A DNA stretch of 64,000 nt from Phytoactinopolyspora alkaliphila (GCF_010550695.1 NZ_JAAGOB010000004.1:62001-126000); one strand, 5' to 3'. Shown: positions 25,752 to 34,705, counted from the stretch's first letter. Program-made: numbers and translations. The notes: a model not told the origin generated them from the letters alone.

Positions 25752-28700
25752 ATGACCACCCTGTCAAGCGCTCGACGAGCGGCAATCGTTCTCACTGCCG
25801 GCGCCATGGCCGTGACCGGCCTGACCGCCGCGACCGCGGCCGCAGATCAGACTCCAGCTCAGCTCCCGGCTGTCGCGCAGTTCGATCCGCACTCGGTGCG
25901 CCTGACCGACTTCACCGGGCCGGAGCAGACGATCGCGCCGTACCTGGCCCTGGTCGCGCACGTCGCGAACGGCGTCGTGGACGATGATCCCGAGCTGTAC
26001 GGCTTCATCGACTGCGCGTGCTGGCGAGTAGGCGTCGACGCCCCAACGAATGCCAGGGTCCAGGAGAACGCGCTGACCATGGCGTACTTCTATTCGATGG
26101 ACCGGCCGTGGAACCCGTACTACGGCGACGACGCGCTCCGGCTCCGGCTGGAAGCAGCACTGACGTACTGGATGTCACTGCAGAGCCCCGAGGGAGCCTT
26201 CCCCGAACTGCCCCATGACACCCGGTCCAGGCCCGGGACCGCCTTCTCCCTCGATTTCCTCGGCCGAACACTCCTGGACGTGCTCGACCAGGGCCCCGGT
26301 ATCGACCCCGACGTCCGGGCCGATGTGGAACAGTCGATCCGACGGGCGGCGGAGTGGTTCCTGACCGATGAGACCCAGGTCTGGAGCGAGTACGGCGAGA
26401 TCTTCTCGAACCAGGTGGCCGCGGGGCTGACGGCGATCAGCGGGCTGATCCACCGGCTCGACGACCCGGAGCTCACGGCGCTGTTCCGTACCCGAGTCGA
26501 CTACCTGGCCGAGCGGATGCAGAGCCCGGCCGGTCACTATTACGAAGAGGCTGTTGGGCACCGGTATTCGGTCCAGGTCATGAGCAAGGACCTCGGGCAC
26601 TGGGCGGATCCGGAGACGCAGCCGGTGATCGATGTGATGCAGGAGCGCTACCTCGACTGGCTGCAGTATCAGGCCCTGCCCGAGCCGGACGGATCCGGAT
26701 TCTTCATCAACACCGCGCTCGATGCCCGGCACTCCCGCTGGAACTACGAGGAGGTCATGGCGATAGGCGCGGGGCATTCGTGGAGCGCCCGCCTGGCCGC
26801 CGCGCGGGCGTTCGGAGACTCCGCCGAGAACGTCGCGCAGGCTCGAGACCAGTGGCGCGCCGGAGGCTGGGCAACGTCCGTGGCTCCGGTGGTTGAGCAG
26901 CGCCGGACCCGGGTGGACCCGGTGCTGATCCGCGATGTCTTCGCCGACGAGCACTATCCGACCGCTGCGGAGAAAGCTGCCGCGACCGCGGCTTTGCGGC
27001 CGATGTCCGAGGACGGGTTCACCCACCACGCCACGTCCGGGAAGGTCGATCTGACGTTCCTCCACGCCCAGCGTGGCGGCCTGTTGGTTGGCATGGCGTG
27101 GGGACCGCAGCCGAACTTTCCGCCCGGACGGCCTTCTCAACGCACCGACTGGGACTATCCCCGGCACGGCCGGCAGTATCTGTGGCACCAGGACACCGGC
27201 ATGGTGATTCAGTCGCACAACGCTGTCCGCGCCGGCGGGCCGAGCGTGACCGGCATCGACGACGAGCTGGTGTGGTCCACCATCGTCCCTGGCAGCGGCC
27301 TCGTGGACGCGTATCTCGATCACGACGTCTCGTTCAGCCAGGACGGCGACCACGTGGCCGCCCCCGAGGACACCGCGACCGGATCCGTGTCCGCCACCTC
27401 CCGCCGCCATGACGGCGGCGAGGGCCCCGTGGTCACCACCACCGTGGACGACGACGGACTCACCGTCGCGGTGCGCTCAGCCGGTCGTTTCATCGAGCGG
27501 CTCCCCTTGGCCCTGCGACACGGTGACACCATGGCGTGGCTGGACGAGGATGGCGTTCCCCAGGTCACCACCACGACGGCGGACGAGGCGACCGGGCTGT
27601 TGATCGGGCGAGGCGCGCAAGCCATCGAAGTTCGCTGGGACAGGCCGCGGCAGGCAACCGTCCGACCCACATCGGTGGTCTTCCCGCAGACGCCCGCGCT
27701 CGGCACGGACCCGGACGTGGTCGGCACGCTTCACCTTCTCGACATCACCGGGGTTGATGAGCTGACCTACCGGGTCGGCGTCGTCGACGACGCCTGCCTG
27801 AACTCGGATCTTTCACCCACGGTGGTGATCGGCGGTATCGACAGCAAGGTCGAGAACCGCGATCGAGGCGACGGCTGCACGGTGCTCGACCTGATCGCGG
27901 CCGGCGATCCCTGGCCGGGCCACGGCACTTTCGTCCGCCATGTCGACGCGGTGACCCGGGAGCTTCGGTCGGCGGATGTTCTCAGCGCCCGCGAGGCGGC
28001 GGCGGTCCGAGCCGCCGCTGCCGCTTCGGCCATCGGCGACGATCGCGCCGCCATTCAGCTTGACGCTACGGAAGTACTCGCGGGCAGCGTCGTCACCGGC
28101 ACAGTGTCCGGCGACGGCATTGACTGGGCCAGGATCGCCGGCCCGTGCGTGGATGGCGGTCAGGTCGAGGTGCCCGGAGCAGGTTCGATAGAACTCCTCG
28201 TCGCCGAGACAACGCTCGTCGGGCCGTGCGAACTGAGCTTGACCACACGCTTCACCGACGGCGGATCTGAGCTCGACGAAGCAACTGTCGACATCGTCCC
28301 CGATGCCGAAGGCGTGGTCTTCCGGGACAGCTTCAGCGGCGACGCCGCAGGGGCGTGGCAGGTATTCGACGGGAACTGGTCGATCGACACCGGCGCCTAC
28401 GTCCAGACGGACGCATCCCTCACCGGCAAACGCACCGGTGTACGGGATCTTGGATTCACCGACGGATTCATCGAGTTCGACGTCGAGATCGTGGACGCCG
28501 CCGGTGACCCGACCAACTGGGCAGGTGTCCAGCTGCGCACCACGCGGTTCGGTGACAACTTCACCGACTCGGGCTACATGGTGTTCATGCGGCAGACCGG
28601 TGAGGTGTTCGTCTACAAGGCCGGTGCCGGAACCATTGCGCGCGGTGACGTGCCCGCCAGCGTGCCGAGCCGGATCCGGGTCGAGGCCCAGGGTCCTGAG

Positions 28701-28829
28701 CTGACGATCCTCGCCGACGGCGAGCACGTGGTAACTGCCACCGATGACGAGTTCACCAGCGGTTCGGTGCATCTAGTGACCGGGCGTACCCATTCGCGGT
28801 TCGACAACGTCGTCGTCGGCCAGAAGTGA
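25752..28829 (+). CDS. Secreted multidomain polysaccharide-active protein of unknown family
   Basis: A secreted protein of 1025 residues. A Sec signal (ARRAAIVLTAGAMAVTGL to TAAAD) ends about residue 32. Residues about 45-430 are helical, with an ordered array such as ALTYWMSLQSPEGAFPEL, FSLDFLGRTLLDVLDQGP, and GHYYEEAVGHRYSVQVMSK, suggesting an alpha/alpha toroid. Residues about 430-700 look beta-rich (GLLVGMAWGPQPNFPPG, HQDTGMVIQSHNAVRAGGPS). The last part (about 856-1025: FRDSFSGDAAGAWQVF, SGSVHLVTG, FDNVVVG) resembles a LamG/concanavalin-like sugar-binding domain. This pattern recalls polysaccharide lyases or hydrolases, but I recognise no catalytic family. It would release substrate for the ABC importer. 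Confidence 0.72.
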   Translation: MTTLSSARRAAIVLTAGAMAVTGLTAATAAADQTPAQLPAVAQFDPHSVRLTDFTGPEQTIAPYLALVAHVANGVVDDDPELYGFIDCACWRVGVDAPTNARVQENALTMAYFYSMDRPWNPYYGDDALRLRLEAALTYWMSLQSPEGAFPELPHDTRSRPGTAFSLDFLGRTLLDVLDQGPGIDPDVRADVEQSIRRAAEWFLTDETQVWSEYGEIFSNQVAAGLTAISGLIHRLDDPELTALFRTRVDYLAERMQSPAGHYYEEAVGHRYSVQVMSKDLGHWADPETQPVIDVMQERYLDWLQYQALPEPDGSGFFINTALDARHSRWNYEEVMAIGAGHSWSARLAAARAFGDSAENVAQARDQWRAGGWATSVAPVVEQRRTRVDPVLIRDVFADEHYPTAAEKAAATAALRPMSEDGFTHHATSGKVDLTFLHAQRGGLLVGMAWGPQPNFPPGRPSQRTDWDYPRHGRQYLWHQDTGMVIQSHNAVRAGGPSVTGIDDELVWSTIVPGSGLVDAYLDHDVSFSQDGDHVAAPEDTATGSVSATSRRHDGGEGPVVTTTVDDDGLTVAVRSAGRFIERLPLALRHGDTMAWLDEDGVPQVTTTTADEATGLLIGRGAQAIEVRWDRPRQATVRPTSVVFPQTPALGTDPDVVGTLHLLDITGVDELTYRVGVVDDACLNSDLSPTVVIGGIDSKVENRDRGDGCTVLDLIAAGDPWPGHGTFVRHVDAVTRELRSADVLSAREAAAVRAAAAASAIGDDRAAIQLDATEVLAGSVVTGTVSGDGIDWARIAGPCVDGGQVEVPGAGSIELLVAETTLVGPCELSLTTRFTDGGSELDEATVDIVPDAEGVVFRDSFSGDAAGAWQVFDGNWSIDTGAYVQTDASLTGKRTGVRDLGFTDGFIEFDVEIVDAAGDPTNWAGVQLRTTRFGDNFTDSGYMVFMRQTGEVFVYKAGAGTIARGDVPASVPSRIRVEAQGPELTILADGEHVVTATDDEFTSGSVHLVTGRTHSRFDNVVVGQK

Positions 28830-29692
28830 TCATCGACGGCCACTGCCACTCGTGGCGACGCTGGCCCTACGACCCGGGAGTGCCCGATCCGGACACCCGC
28901 GGGTCGGTGGAGACGCTGCTGGACGAGCTGGACCGGCACCAGGTGGAGCGCGCCCTGGTGATCTGTGCCCGGATCGGTGCCACAGCCGGTCCGGAATGCC
29001 GCAACGACGACAACAACGACTACGTCGCGGCGGCCGTCCGCCGGCATCCAGATCGCCTGGTGATGGCGGCCGATGTGGACAGCCGCTGGCTCCCGGAGCA
29101 TCACACGAGCGGCGCAGCCGCACGGCTTCGGGAGACCGCCACGCGGTATGGCATCTCCGCGTTCACCCACTACGTGGGCGATGAGGACGACGGATGGTTG
29201 ACCACCGACGATGGCACGGAGTTCTTCGCCGCGGCGGCCGATCTCGGCCTGATCGCCTCGCTCGCGGTCACACCGTCCTGGTTCGGCGCGGTAGGCCACA
29301 TCGCCCGGCTCCTTCCGGGCCTGCCGATCTTGTTGCACCATTCCGGGCTGGTCCGGCTGTGGTCGTCGTCGTTCGAGGACGACATCCGCACGCTCCTCGA
29401 GTTGGCAGAGGCACCGAACGTGTTCGTCAAGGTTCCGGGGTTCCATTACCTGAGCCGGCCGTCGTTCGAGTATCCGTTCCCCGAGGCGTGCACGCGGGTG
29501 CTCCGGCCGCTGGCCGACACGTTCGGGGCACACCGGCTGATCTGGGGATCGGACTTCCCCGTTGCGCAGTCACACCTCACGTACCGGCAGTCGTTGGCGC
29601 TGGTCCAGGACCACACCCCATTCTGGACCGATGCCGAACGGTCACAGGTCATGGGTGCGACGCTGGAGGGTCTTCTCGCGCGTCGTCTCTGA
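28826..29692 (+). CDS. Amidohydrolase family protein (COG3618 lactonase-like)
   Basis: A TIM-barrel hydrolase of 288 residues. The N-terminal DGHCHSWRRW carries the H-x-H metal ligands, YVAAAVRRHPDRLVM and LPILLHHSGLVRL the later histidines, and LIWGSDFPVAQ the catalytic Asp. It matches the COG3618 group that contains L-fuconolactonase and rhamnonolactonase, so it may open a sugar lactone produced by the dehydrogenases of this cluster. GTG at 28826 overlaps the secreted-protein stop. Its 3' end overlaps, on the opposite strand, the end of the sigma factor gene. Confidence 0.83.
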   Translation: MIIDGHCHSWRRWPYDPGVPDPDTRGSVETLLDELDRHQVERALVICARIGATAGPECRNDDNNDYVAAAVRRHPDRLVMAADVDSRWLPEHHTSGAAARLRETATRYGISAFTHYVGDEDDGWLTTDDGTEFFAAAADLGLIASLAVTPSWFGAVGHIARLLPGLPILLHHSGLVRLWSSSFEDDIRTLLELAEAPNVFVKVPGFHYLSRPSFEYPFPEACTRVLRPLADTFGAHRLIWGSDFPVAQSHLTYRQSLALVQDHTPFWTDAERSQVMGATLEGLLARRL

Positions 29693-30923
29693 GCTGGGCG
29701 GCACGCAACGTGAGATAGCGCTGCTCGGGAATGCTCGCCGTTCGCGTCGCGGCCCGCTGGTATGCCTGCTGAGCTGCCGTGAGCTCGCCCGCAAGTTCGA
29801 GCAGGTGTCCGCGGACCGCGTCCAGGCGGTGGGTCTGCGCGAGCCGGTCGTCCGCCTCCAGAGTGCCGAGCACGGTCAGTCCAGCTCTCGCGCCGTGCAC
29901 CATGGCGACGGCCACGGCGCGGTTGAGCGCGACCACCGGTCCCGGCGCCACCCTGTCGAGAACGTCGTACAGGGCGAGTATCTGCGGCCAGTCGGTCTCG
30001 TCGGCGCTCGGAGCCTCGTCGTGTACGGCATTGATCGCCGCCTGCAGCTGATAGGGGCCGACCGGAGCCGAGCCGAGGGTCCGAGTGAGCAGCCCGATGC
30101 CCTCAGCGATCCGGGCCTGGTCCCACAGATCACGACGTTGCTCGGCCAAGGGGATCAGTGAGCCGTGCTGGTCCGTACGCGCCGCCCGGCGGGCGTCGGT
30201 GAGAAGCATCAACGCCAGGAGTCCGGCCACCTCCGCCTCGTCGGGCCGCAGCCGGAGCAGCATGCGGGTGAGCCGGATGGCCTCGGCGGTGAGATCGGTA
30301 CGCTGCAGGTCAGCGCCCGCGCTGGCGGTGTAGCCCTCGTTGAACACCAGGTACAAGGTATGCACGACCGAGGCCAGGCGTGCTGGCCATTCGTCCTCCG
30401 CCGGGGCGCTGAAGGTGGCGCCCGAGGCCTTGATGCGCTGCTTGGCCCGGCTGATGCGCTGTCCCATCGTCGTCTCCGGCACGAAGAACGCGTTGGCGAT
30501 CTCGGCCGTGGTCAGACCGCCGACGGCTCGCAACGTCAAGGCGATCGCCGAGGCCGGGGGCAGCACCGGGTGGCAGCACATCAACAGGACGGTGAGCGTG
30601 TCGTCGTCGGGTTCGCCCTCGTCAGCGGCACGAGCGAGATGCGCGTCAGGCAGTGCCTTCGCGGCGACCAGGTCCTCGCGTCGTCGCCGTGCCTGCTCGC
30701 TGCGGAAGTGATCGACCATCCGACGCGACGCCACCCGGATCAGCCATCCCCGGGCATCGTCGGGCACCCCCTCGCCCGGCCACTGCGTCGCGGCCGCGAT
30801 CAGCGCCTCCTGTACGGCGTCCTCCGACGCGTCGAAGTCGCCGTAGCGGCGCGTCACAGCGCCCAAGACCCGCGGTGCGAGGTCGCGCAGCAGGTCCTCG
30901 ATCGTGGTGGCGGAAGAGTGCAC
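29649..30923 (-). CDS. ECF sigma factor, ECF42/DUF6596 type
   Basis: A sigma factor of 424 residues. Region 2 reads IEDLLRDLAPRVLGAVTRRYGDFDASEDAVQEAL and region 4 LTLRAVGGLTTAEIANAFFVPETTMGQRISRAK. A long helical C-terminal extension (about residues 190-424; VFNEGYTAS, LNRAVAVAMVHG) is TPR-like, as in ECF42 proteins, where it is needed for activity. The start GTG at 30923 lies one base after the stop of the DGPF gene, the usual partner of ECF42 factors. No anti-sigma factor is present. The 3' end overlaps the amidohydrolase gene by 44 bp on the opposite strand. Confidence 0.88.
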   Translation of the reverse strand: MHSSATTIEDLLRDLAPRVLGAVTRRYGDFDASEDAVQEALIAAATQWPGEGVPDDARGWLIRVASRRMVDHFRSEQARRRREDLVAAKALPDAHLARAADEGEPDDDTLTVLLMCCHPVLPPASAIALTLRAVGGLTTAEIANAFFVPETTMGQRISRAKQRIKASGATFSAPAEDEWPARLASVVHTLYLVFNEGYTASAGADLQRTDLTAEAIRLTRMLLRLRPDEAEVAGLLALMLLTDARRAARTDQHGSLIPLAEQRRDLWDQARIAEGIGLLTRTLGSAPVGPYQLQAAINAVHDEAPSADETDWPQILALYDVLDRVAPGPVVALNRAVAVAMVHGARAGLTVLGTLEADDRLAQTHRLDAVRGHLLELAGELTAAQQAYQRAATRTASIPEQRYLTLRAAQLRDDAREDPPASHP

Positions 30924-30924
30924 G

Positions 30925-31323
30925 TCACACGTCGACGTTTGGTGCCTGCATGATCTGGCGCACCTCGATTGGGATGTTGACGGGCGCGCCGTCCTTGCCG
31001 GGAGCCGCCGATGCGCGTGCGGCGATCTCGACTGCTCTCTCAGGGGTGTCGCAGTCGACGACCCAGTACCCGGCGAGAAACTCCTTCGTCTCCGGGAACG
31101 GTCCGTCCGTGACGACCGGCGCGCCTCCGGCGCCGGCTCGCACCACGATTGCCTGCTCCGGGCCGGCCAGCCCCTGCGCGTCCACCAGCTCACCGGACCG
31201 GGTGAGCTCCTCGTTGAATGTGCCCATGAAATCGATGTGCGCCTTGAACTCCTCAGCGCTCAGGGAGTTGACCCACTCTTGCGATTCCGCCTGGCTGCCC
31301 TGCATCAGCAACATGTACTTCAT
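30925..31323 (-). CDS. YCII-related DGPF-domain protein
   Basis: A protein of 132 residues of the YCII/DGPF family. The signature VVTDGPFPETKEFLAGYWVVDCDTPE is present, and the start MKYMLLMQGS is typical. ECF42 sigma factors almost always neighbour such genes and are thought to control them; the molecular function is unknown. ATG 31323 has AAGGAG about eight bases upstream. It is followed after one base by the sigma factor GTG. Confidence 0.9.
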   Translation of the reverse strand: MKYMLLMQGSQAESQEWVNSLSAEEFKAHIDFMGTFNEELTRSGELVDAQGLAGPEQAIVVRAGAGGAPVVTDGPFPETKEFLAGYWVVDCDTPERAVEIAARASAAPGKDGAPVNIPIEVRQIMQAPNVDV

Positions 31324-31479
31324 GGCTGTACTCCTTCTGCTCGGGACGGCGCCCCGGTGGCGCCTCCACAGGTACATCGGAGCACGACCGGAGTTCTCGA
31401 CGTCCCACGCACACAAGGCTAGGACCGCGTCAGCTCACCCGCGAACAGCCGCAGCCATGTGGCGCTTCAGATCCTCGGT

Positions 31480-32880
31480 TTACCGGGATCTTTCCCGATC
31501 AGCGTCACGTTCCTGTGCGACTATGCGCAGGATGGCGTCGGCGGAGCGGTCGATGTCGTCGTCGGTCGTCGACCAGTTCGACACCGAGATGCGGATGAGC
31601 CGCCGACCCCGCCACGTCGTCCCACCCAGCCAGCACGTCCCTTCCTGCTGGACGGCACCGACAACTCGATCGGTGAACTCGTCGTCGCCGACGCTGACCA
31701 GAACCTGGTTCAGCACCACGTCGTTGACGATCTCGACGCCCCCGGATGCCAGCCGACCGGCGAAACGGCGAGCCAACCGGCACGTCCGCTCGACCAGGCC
31801 GGCAGCGCCCTGCCGGCCGAGCTCCCGAAGTGCCGCCCACACCGCGAACCCGCGGGCCCGCCGGGACGACTCGAGCGCGAAGTCCGACAATCCCGGTGCT
31901 CCCCCCGACCCCACCAGGTACGACGCCGTATACGAAACCGCCGCCGCGTGCACTTCGGGCCGGGAGCAGAATACGAATCCGCTGTCGTACGGCACGTTGA
32001 GCCACTTGTGCCCATCGCAACCCCACGAGTCCGCGAGCTCGACGCCGCTTACCAGATGAGCAGTCCGGGGGCTCGCTGCCGCCCACAGCCCGAACGCGCC
32101 GTCCACGTGGGCCCATCCGCCATGTCGATGGACGATCTCACACGCGCGGCGGAGGTCGTCGCACGCGCCCGTGTTCACGTTGCCTGCCTGAAGGCAGACG
32201 ATCGACGGGCCGTGTCCCGCGCTCAGCACGCGCTCGAGGTCGGCGAGATCGATCGCTCCGTGGTCGTCGGCGGCGACCTTCTCGATCGCCCCGGTTCCGA
32301 AGCCGAGCAGCCGTAGCGACCGATCGATCGTCGCATGTCGCTCCACACCCGCCACGATCCGGACCGGCGGCGCACCAACCAGTCCGTCCCTCTCCACGTC
32401 CCACCCGAGCTCGGCGTAGGCGTGATGCCGCGCCGCGGCCAGACCCACGGTGTTCGCGGCCTGAGCTCCCGTCACGAATCCGACCGAAGCCGAGGCAGGT
32501 ATGCCGAGCAGGTCCTTCAGCCATTCACCGGCCACCTCCTCCGCGGCCGCCGCCGCAGGGGACAGAGTGGCGTTGAAGGCCACCTGGTCCCAGCCGAGCG
32601 CCACCATGTCCGCGGCGGTCGCCGCGGGAAGCGATCCACCGATGACGAACCCGAAGAACCGCGGGCCGGCCGTCGCGACAAGTCCGTCCGACGCGGCCAG
32701 GGTGAGCTCGTCGATCACCTCGTCCGGGGGTGTCGGGGCGTCCGGTAGCGCCACGCCGAACCGTCGCCGCAGGGTCAGCGGATCCACCGGAACGGCCACC
32801 GCCTGGTTCGCCAAGCTGGCCCGATAGTGCACGGCGTGGTCGGCCGCGCGCCGGAGAAGGTCATACGTCTCATTCATCAC
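31480..32880 (-). CDS. PLP-dependent amino acid decarboxylase family protein
   Basis: A fold-type I PLP enzyme of 466 residues in the group II decarboxylase family (aromatic-L-amino-acid/glutamate decarboxylase-like). The PLP lysine lies in DSWGCDGHKWLNVPYD; GFVTGAQAANTVGLAAARH is the substrate-side start, and HVDGAFGLWAAAS holds the Asp that contacts the cofactor. It likely decarboxylates an amino acid or acts as a related lyase; the substrate is open. ATG 32880 is used; 32877 is equally possible. It is transcribed alone. Confidence 0.85.
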   Translation of the reverse strand: MMNETYDLLRRAADHAVHYRASLANQAVAVPVDPLTLRRRFGVALPDAPTPPDEVIDELTLAASDGLVATAGPRFFGFVIGGSLPAATAADMVALGWDQVAFNATLSPAAAAAEEVAGEWLKDLLGIPASASVGFVTGAQAANTVGLAAARHHAYAELGWDVERDGLVGAPPVRIVAGVERHATIDRSLRLLGFGTGAIEKVAADDHGAIDLADLERVLSAGHGPSIVCLQAGNVNTGACDDLRRACEIVHRHGGWAHVDGAFGLWAAASPRTAHLVSGVELADSWGCDGHKWLNVPYDSGFVFCSRPEVHAAAVSYTASYLVGSGGAPGLSDFALESSRRARGFAVWAALRELGRQGAAGLVERTCRLARRFAGRLASGGVEIVNDVVLNQVLVSVGDDEFTDRVVGAVQQEGTCWLGGTTWRGRRLIRISVSNWSTTDDDIDRSADAILRIVAQERDADRERSR

Positions 32881-33037
32881 TCTGACGTTACGCCTGTACG
32901 CGCACGCGTAGAGTCGTGATCGTGGCTACGCGGCCGGGCCGTGAGCGGGTCGGTGACAGTCGCCGTGAGATGGGTAGAGGCAGAAGGCGGTCCCTGCGCG
33001 AAGCGGTGGACCGGCACAGAGATGGGAGTGAATCTTC

Positions 33038-33298
33038 ATGATCGGATTTCTCGTCGCCGGACTGATCATTGGCGCGCTCGCGCGGCTGATCAAGCGCGGG
33101 AAGCAGGACCTCGGTATCGTCGCCACGCTTCTGCTCGGACTCGTCGGCTCGGTGATCGGCGGTACCGTGGCGAACCTCCTGGGGACGGGCGACATCTTCG
33201 AGCTGAACTTCCTGGGCTTCGTCGTGGCCGTCGTCGCCGCCGTATTACTGATCGGCGTCGCCGAAGGGATGTCGAATCGGCAGGGCAGCAAGAGCTGA
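33038..33298 (+). CDS. GlsB/YeaQ/YmgE family stress-response membrane protein
   Basis: A small membrane protein of 86 residues with three hydrophobic stretches (LVAGLIIGALARLI, LGIVATLLLGLVGSVIGGTVA, FVVAVVAAVLLIGVAEG). This is the GlsB/YeaQ/YmgE (transglycosylase-associated) family, often induced by envelope or general stress. The spacing of Gly residues and the LIIGALAR segment are typical. ATG 33038 is preceded by GATGGGAGTGAATCTTC. A GC hairpin follows. Confidence 0.85.
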   Translation: MIGFLVAGLIIGALARLIKRGKQDLGIVATLLLGLVGSVIGGTVANLLGTGDIFELNFLGFVVAVVAAVLLIGVAEGMSNRQGSKS

Positions 33299-33333
33299 CG
33301 CGCGTACCGTCGTCATCGAACGGGACCGGCACC

Positions 33334-33358
33334 GCTGACCCGCAGCGCGGGAGTCAGC
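33334..33358. terminator. Hairpin between convergent genes
   Basis: GCTGAC-CCGC pairs with GCGG-GTCAGC around AGC, with a two-base bulge. It lies between the GlsB-like gene and the convergent small gene and can serve both. No T-run is present. Confidence 0.5.
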
Positions 33359-33365
33359 CACGGGG

Positions 33366-33560
33366 TCAATCGCCTGCATCCCAGAAGAACTGCAACTCCG
33401 TACCCTCATGGGGATCGCCATCCGGTGTCGCGTCCTGCGCCGTCGTCATATTCAGGTTCTCGATGCGGAGATATCGATCTTCCAGATAGACGTCGACCAC
33501 CACAGGGACGTCGTCGGGCAGCCCGTCGAGGTATCGTCGCAGCGCGCCTACGGTCAGCAT
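33366..33560 (-). CDS. Small hypothetical protein
   Basis: A protein of 64 residues with no recognised family. It begins MLTVGALRRYLDGLPDDVPVVVDVYL and ends GTELQFFWDAG. The opening matches a recurrent theme of actinobacterial small proteins with a helix and beta strand, but no function is suggested. A GGAGG site lies eight bases before the ATG, which supports real translation. It lies just downstream of the decayed GNAT gene and is co-directional with it. Confidence 0.6.
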   Translation of the reverse strand: MLTVGALRRYLDGLPDDVPVVVDVYLEDRYLRIENLNMTTAQDATPDGDPHEGTELQFFWDAGD

Positions 33561-33601
33561 GAGATCAGCCTCCAAAATCGCCGCCGACGCGCGCTCCGTA
33601 C

Positions 33602-34195
33602 TCAGCCCTGGAACATGTGCCGACACGCGTCGACACCGTCGACCACGACATCGACCTTAGTCACGTGTGCCCAGCGCGCGCGGCTCAAGCGAAGCCGATC
33701 CGAGGTCAGCACCTCTGATCCTCTCGCGTCGCGCGAGATGCCGTCGCTCTCGTACCCCAGCTTGCGGGATACCGCCTGGGAGGCGTGATTGTCCTGGAAG
33801 ACCTCCGTCCGGGCGGCTTCGGCCCCTAGATGATCGAACGCCAGGGTGAGCAAGCCCAACCGAGCCTCGGTTCCAAGCCCCTGTCCATGGTGCGCGGTTC
33901 CCAGCCACGACGTGGTCGTCACCTCACGCACCACTGGGAAGTCCTTGGCTCTCAGGGTCACCATGCCGAGAGGTTCGCCGGATGTCGCGAAGACGCCCAA
34001 CCCAAGGCTCCAGTTGTCGACCCCCATGTAGAAAGCGCCTCCCAGTACGATTGCAGCAGAATGCGCATCCGGTCTTCCGCGGTGCCATCGGTCCAGGGTG
34101 TGAGAAAAGGGCGCTCGGACGGGCGGTGTATCCCACGCCCGACCAACTCCGCGAGTGGAGCGAGGTCCGCCTCGCGCGGCAGACGGCGGCGTATT
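33602..34195 (-). pseudogene. GNAT acetyltransferase, frameshifted and 5'-truncated
   Basis: Two frames together make a GNAT protein. The right part encodes LPREADLAPLAELVGRGIH then ERPFLTPWTDG and LLQSYWEAL; the left part, in another frame, encodes DNWSLGLGVF, LGMVTLRAKDFPVVREVTTTSWLG, HHGQGLGTEARLGLL and VSRKLGYESDGI. The switch falls at the C-run 34021-34025 (GGGGG on the gene strand); one more G would restore the frame. Upstream of about 34195 the family similarity and any start codon are missing, where the sequence becomes a NUDIX gene end in the other direction. A sequencing error at the run cannot be excluded, but the missing 5' end is real. Confidence 0.75.
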
Positions 34196-34379
34196 GCTGG
34201 ACGACGAAATCGCCTCCATCAGACTGCCGCCAGAAGAACTTCACCGCTTTGAGTTCTGCACGCACGCTGAGGCGCGTGAGCGCCTCCCAGTACACCTCTG
34301 GCGCCGGATAGCCTTAGCGATCCGCGCGCGCCACAGCGGCTCTGCGATTTACCTCGAAGACGGCTATCAGCTCAGTTGA
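34190..34379 (+). pseudogene. NUDIX hydrolase C-terminal remnant
   Basis: The frame read from about 34190 to the TGA at 34377-34379 encodes LDDEIASIRLPPEELHRFEF, then LPVHLWRRIALAIRA and SAIYLEDGYQ, which resembles the C-terminal part of NUDIX hydrolases. The NUDIX box that carries catalysis is absent, and the sequence left of it belongs to the GNAT gene on the opposite strand. The two 5' ends therefore meet, as after deletion of a divergent promoter region. Confidence 0.55.
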
Positions 34380-34543
34380 TGCCTTGCGCACAGGCCAGCG
34401 CTTCGTGGCGTTGACGATCGGCGGGCTCTTGAAGCGGCGGTGGCTGAGGGCCAGGTGGCAGTTACCGAGGAGGCGCTAGTGACACTCGTTGTGTCGCCGC
34501 CGGAGGACCGGCACAATACCGCTTCTGAGCTGGGGTTTCTTGG

Positions 34544-34617
34544 TGGAGCGGGTGACGGGAATCGAACCCGCACTGTCAGCTTGGGAAGCTGAAGTTCTAC
34601 CATTGAACTACACCCGC
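34544..34617 (-). tRNA. tRNA-Gly (CCC)
   Basis: Reading the minus strand, the acceptor arms GCGGGTG and CACCCGC pair perfectly, and the D arm is GTTC/GAAC. The anticodon arm is TCAGC-TTCCCAA-GCTGA with anticodon CCC, and the T arm loop is TTCGATT. The discriminator T and an encoded CCA complete 74 bases. Confidence 0.95.
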
Positions 34618-34705
34618 GTGACGCTGTTGAACAGCGCCGGGATGAATGTTACCTGCTTTCGTCCGCGCGGGACACCTCCGTCACCCAGTGATCGGGATGC
34701 CCGGC

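Noticed and set aside
34380-34540. Coding-like stretch between the NUDIX remnant and tRNA-Gly
   Set aside because: One plus-strand frame reads smoothly (LEAAVAEGQVAVTEEALVTL) but has no ATG start or recognisable family and runs into the tRNA; likely residual or chance.
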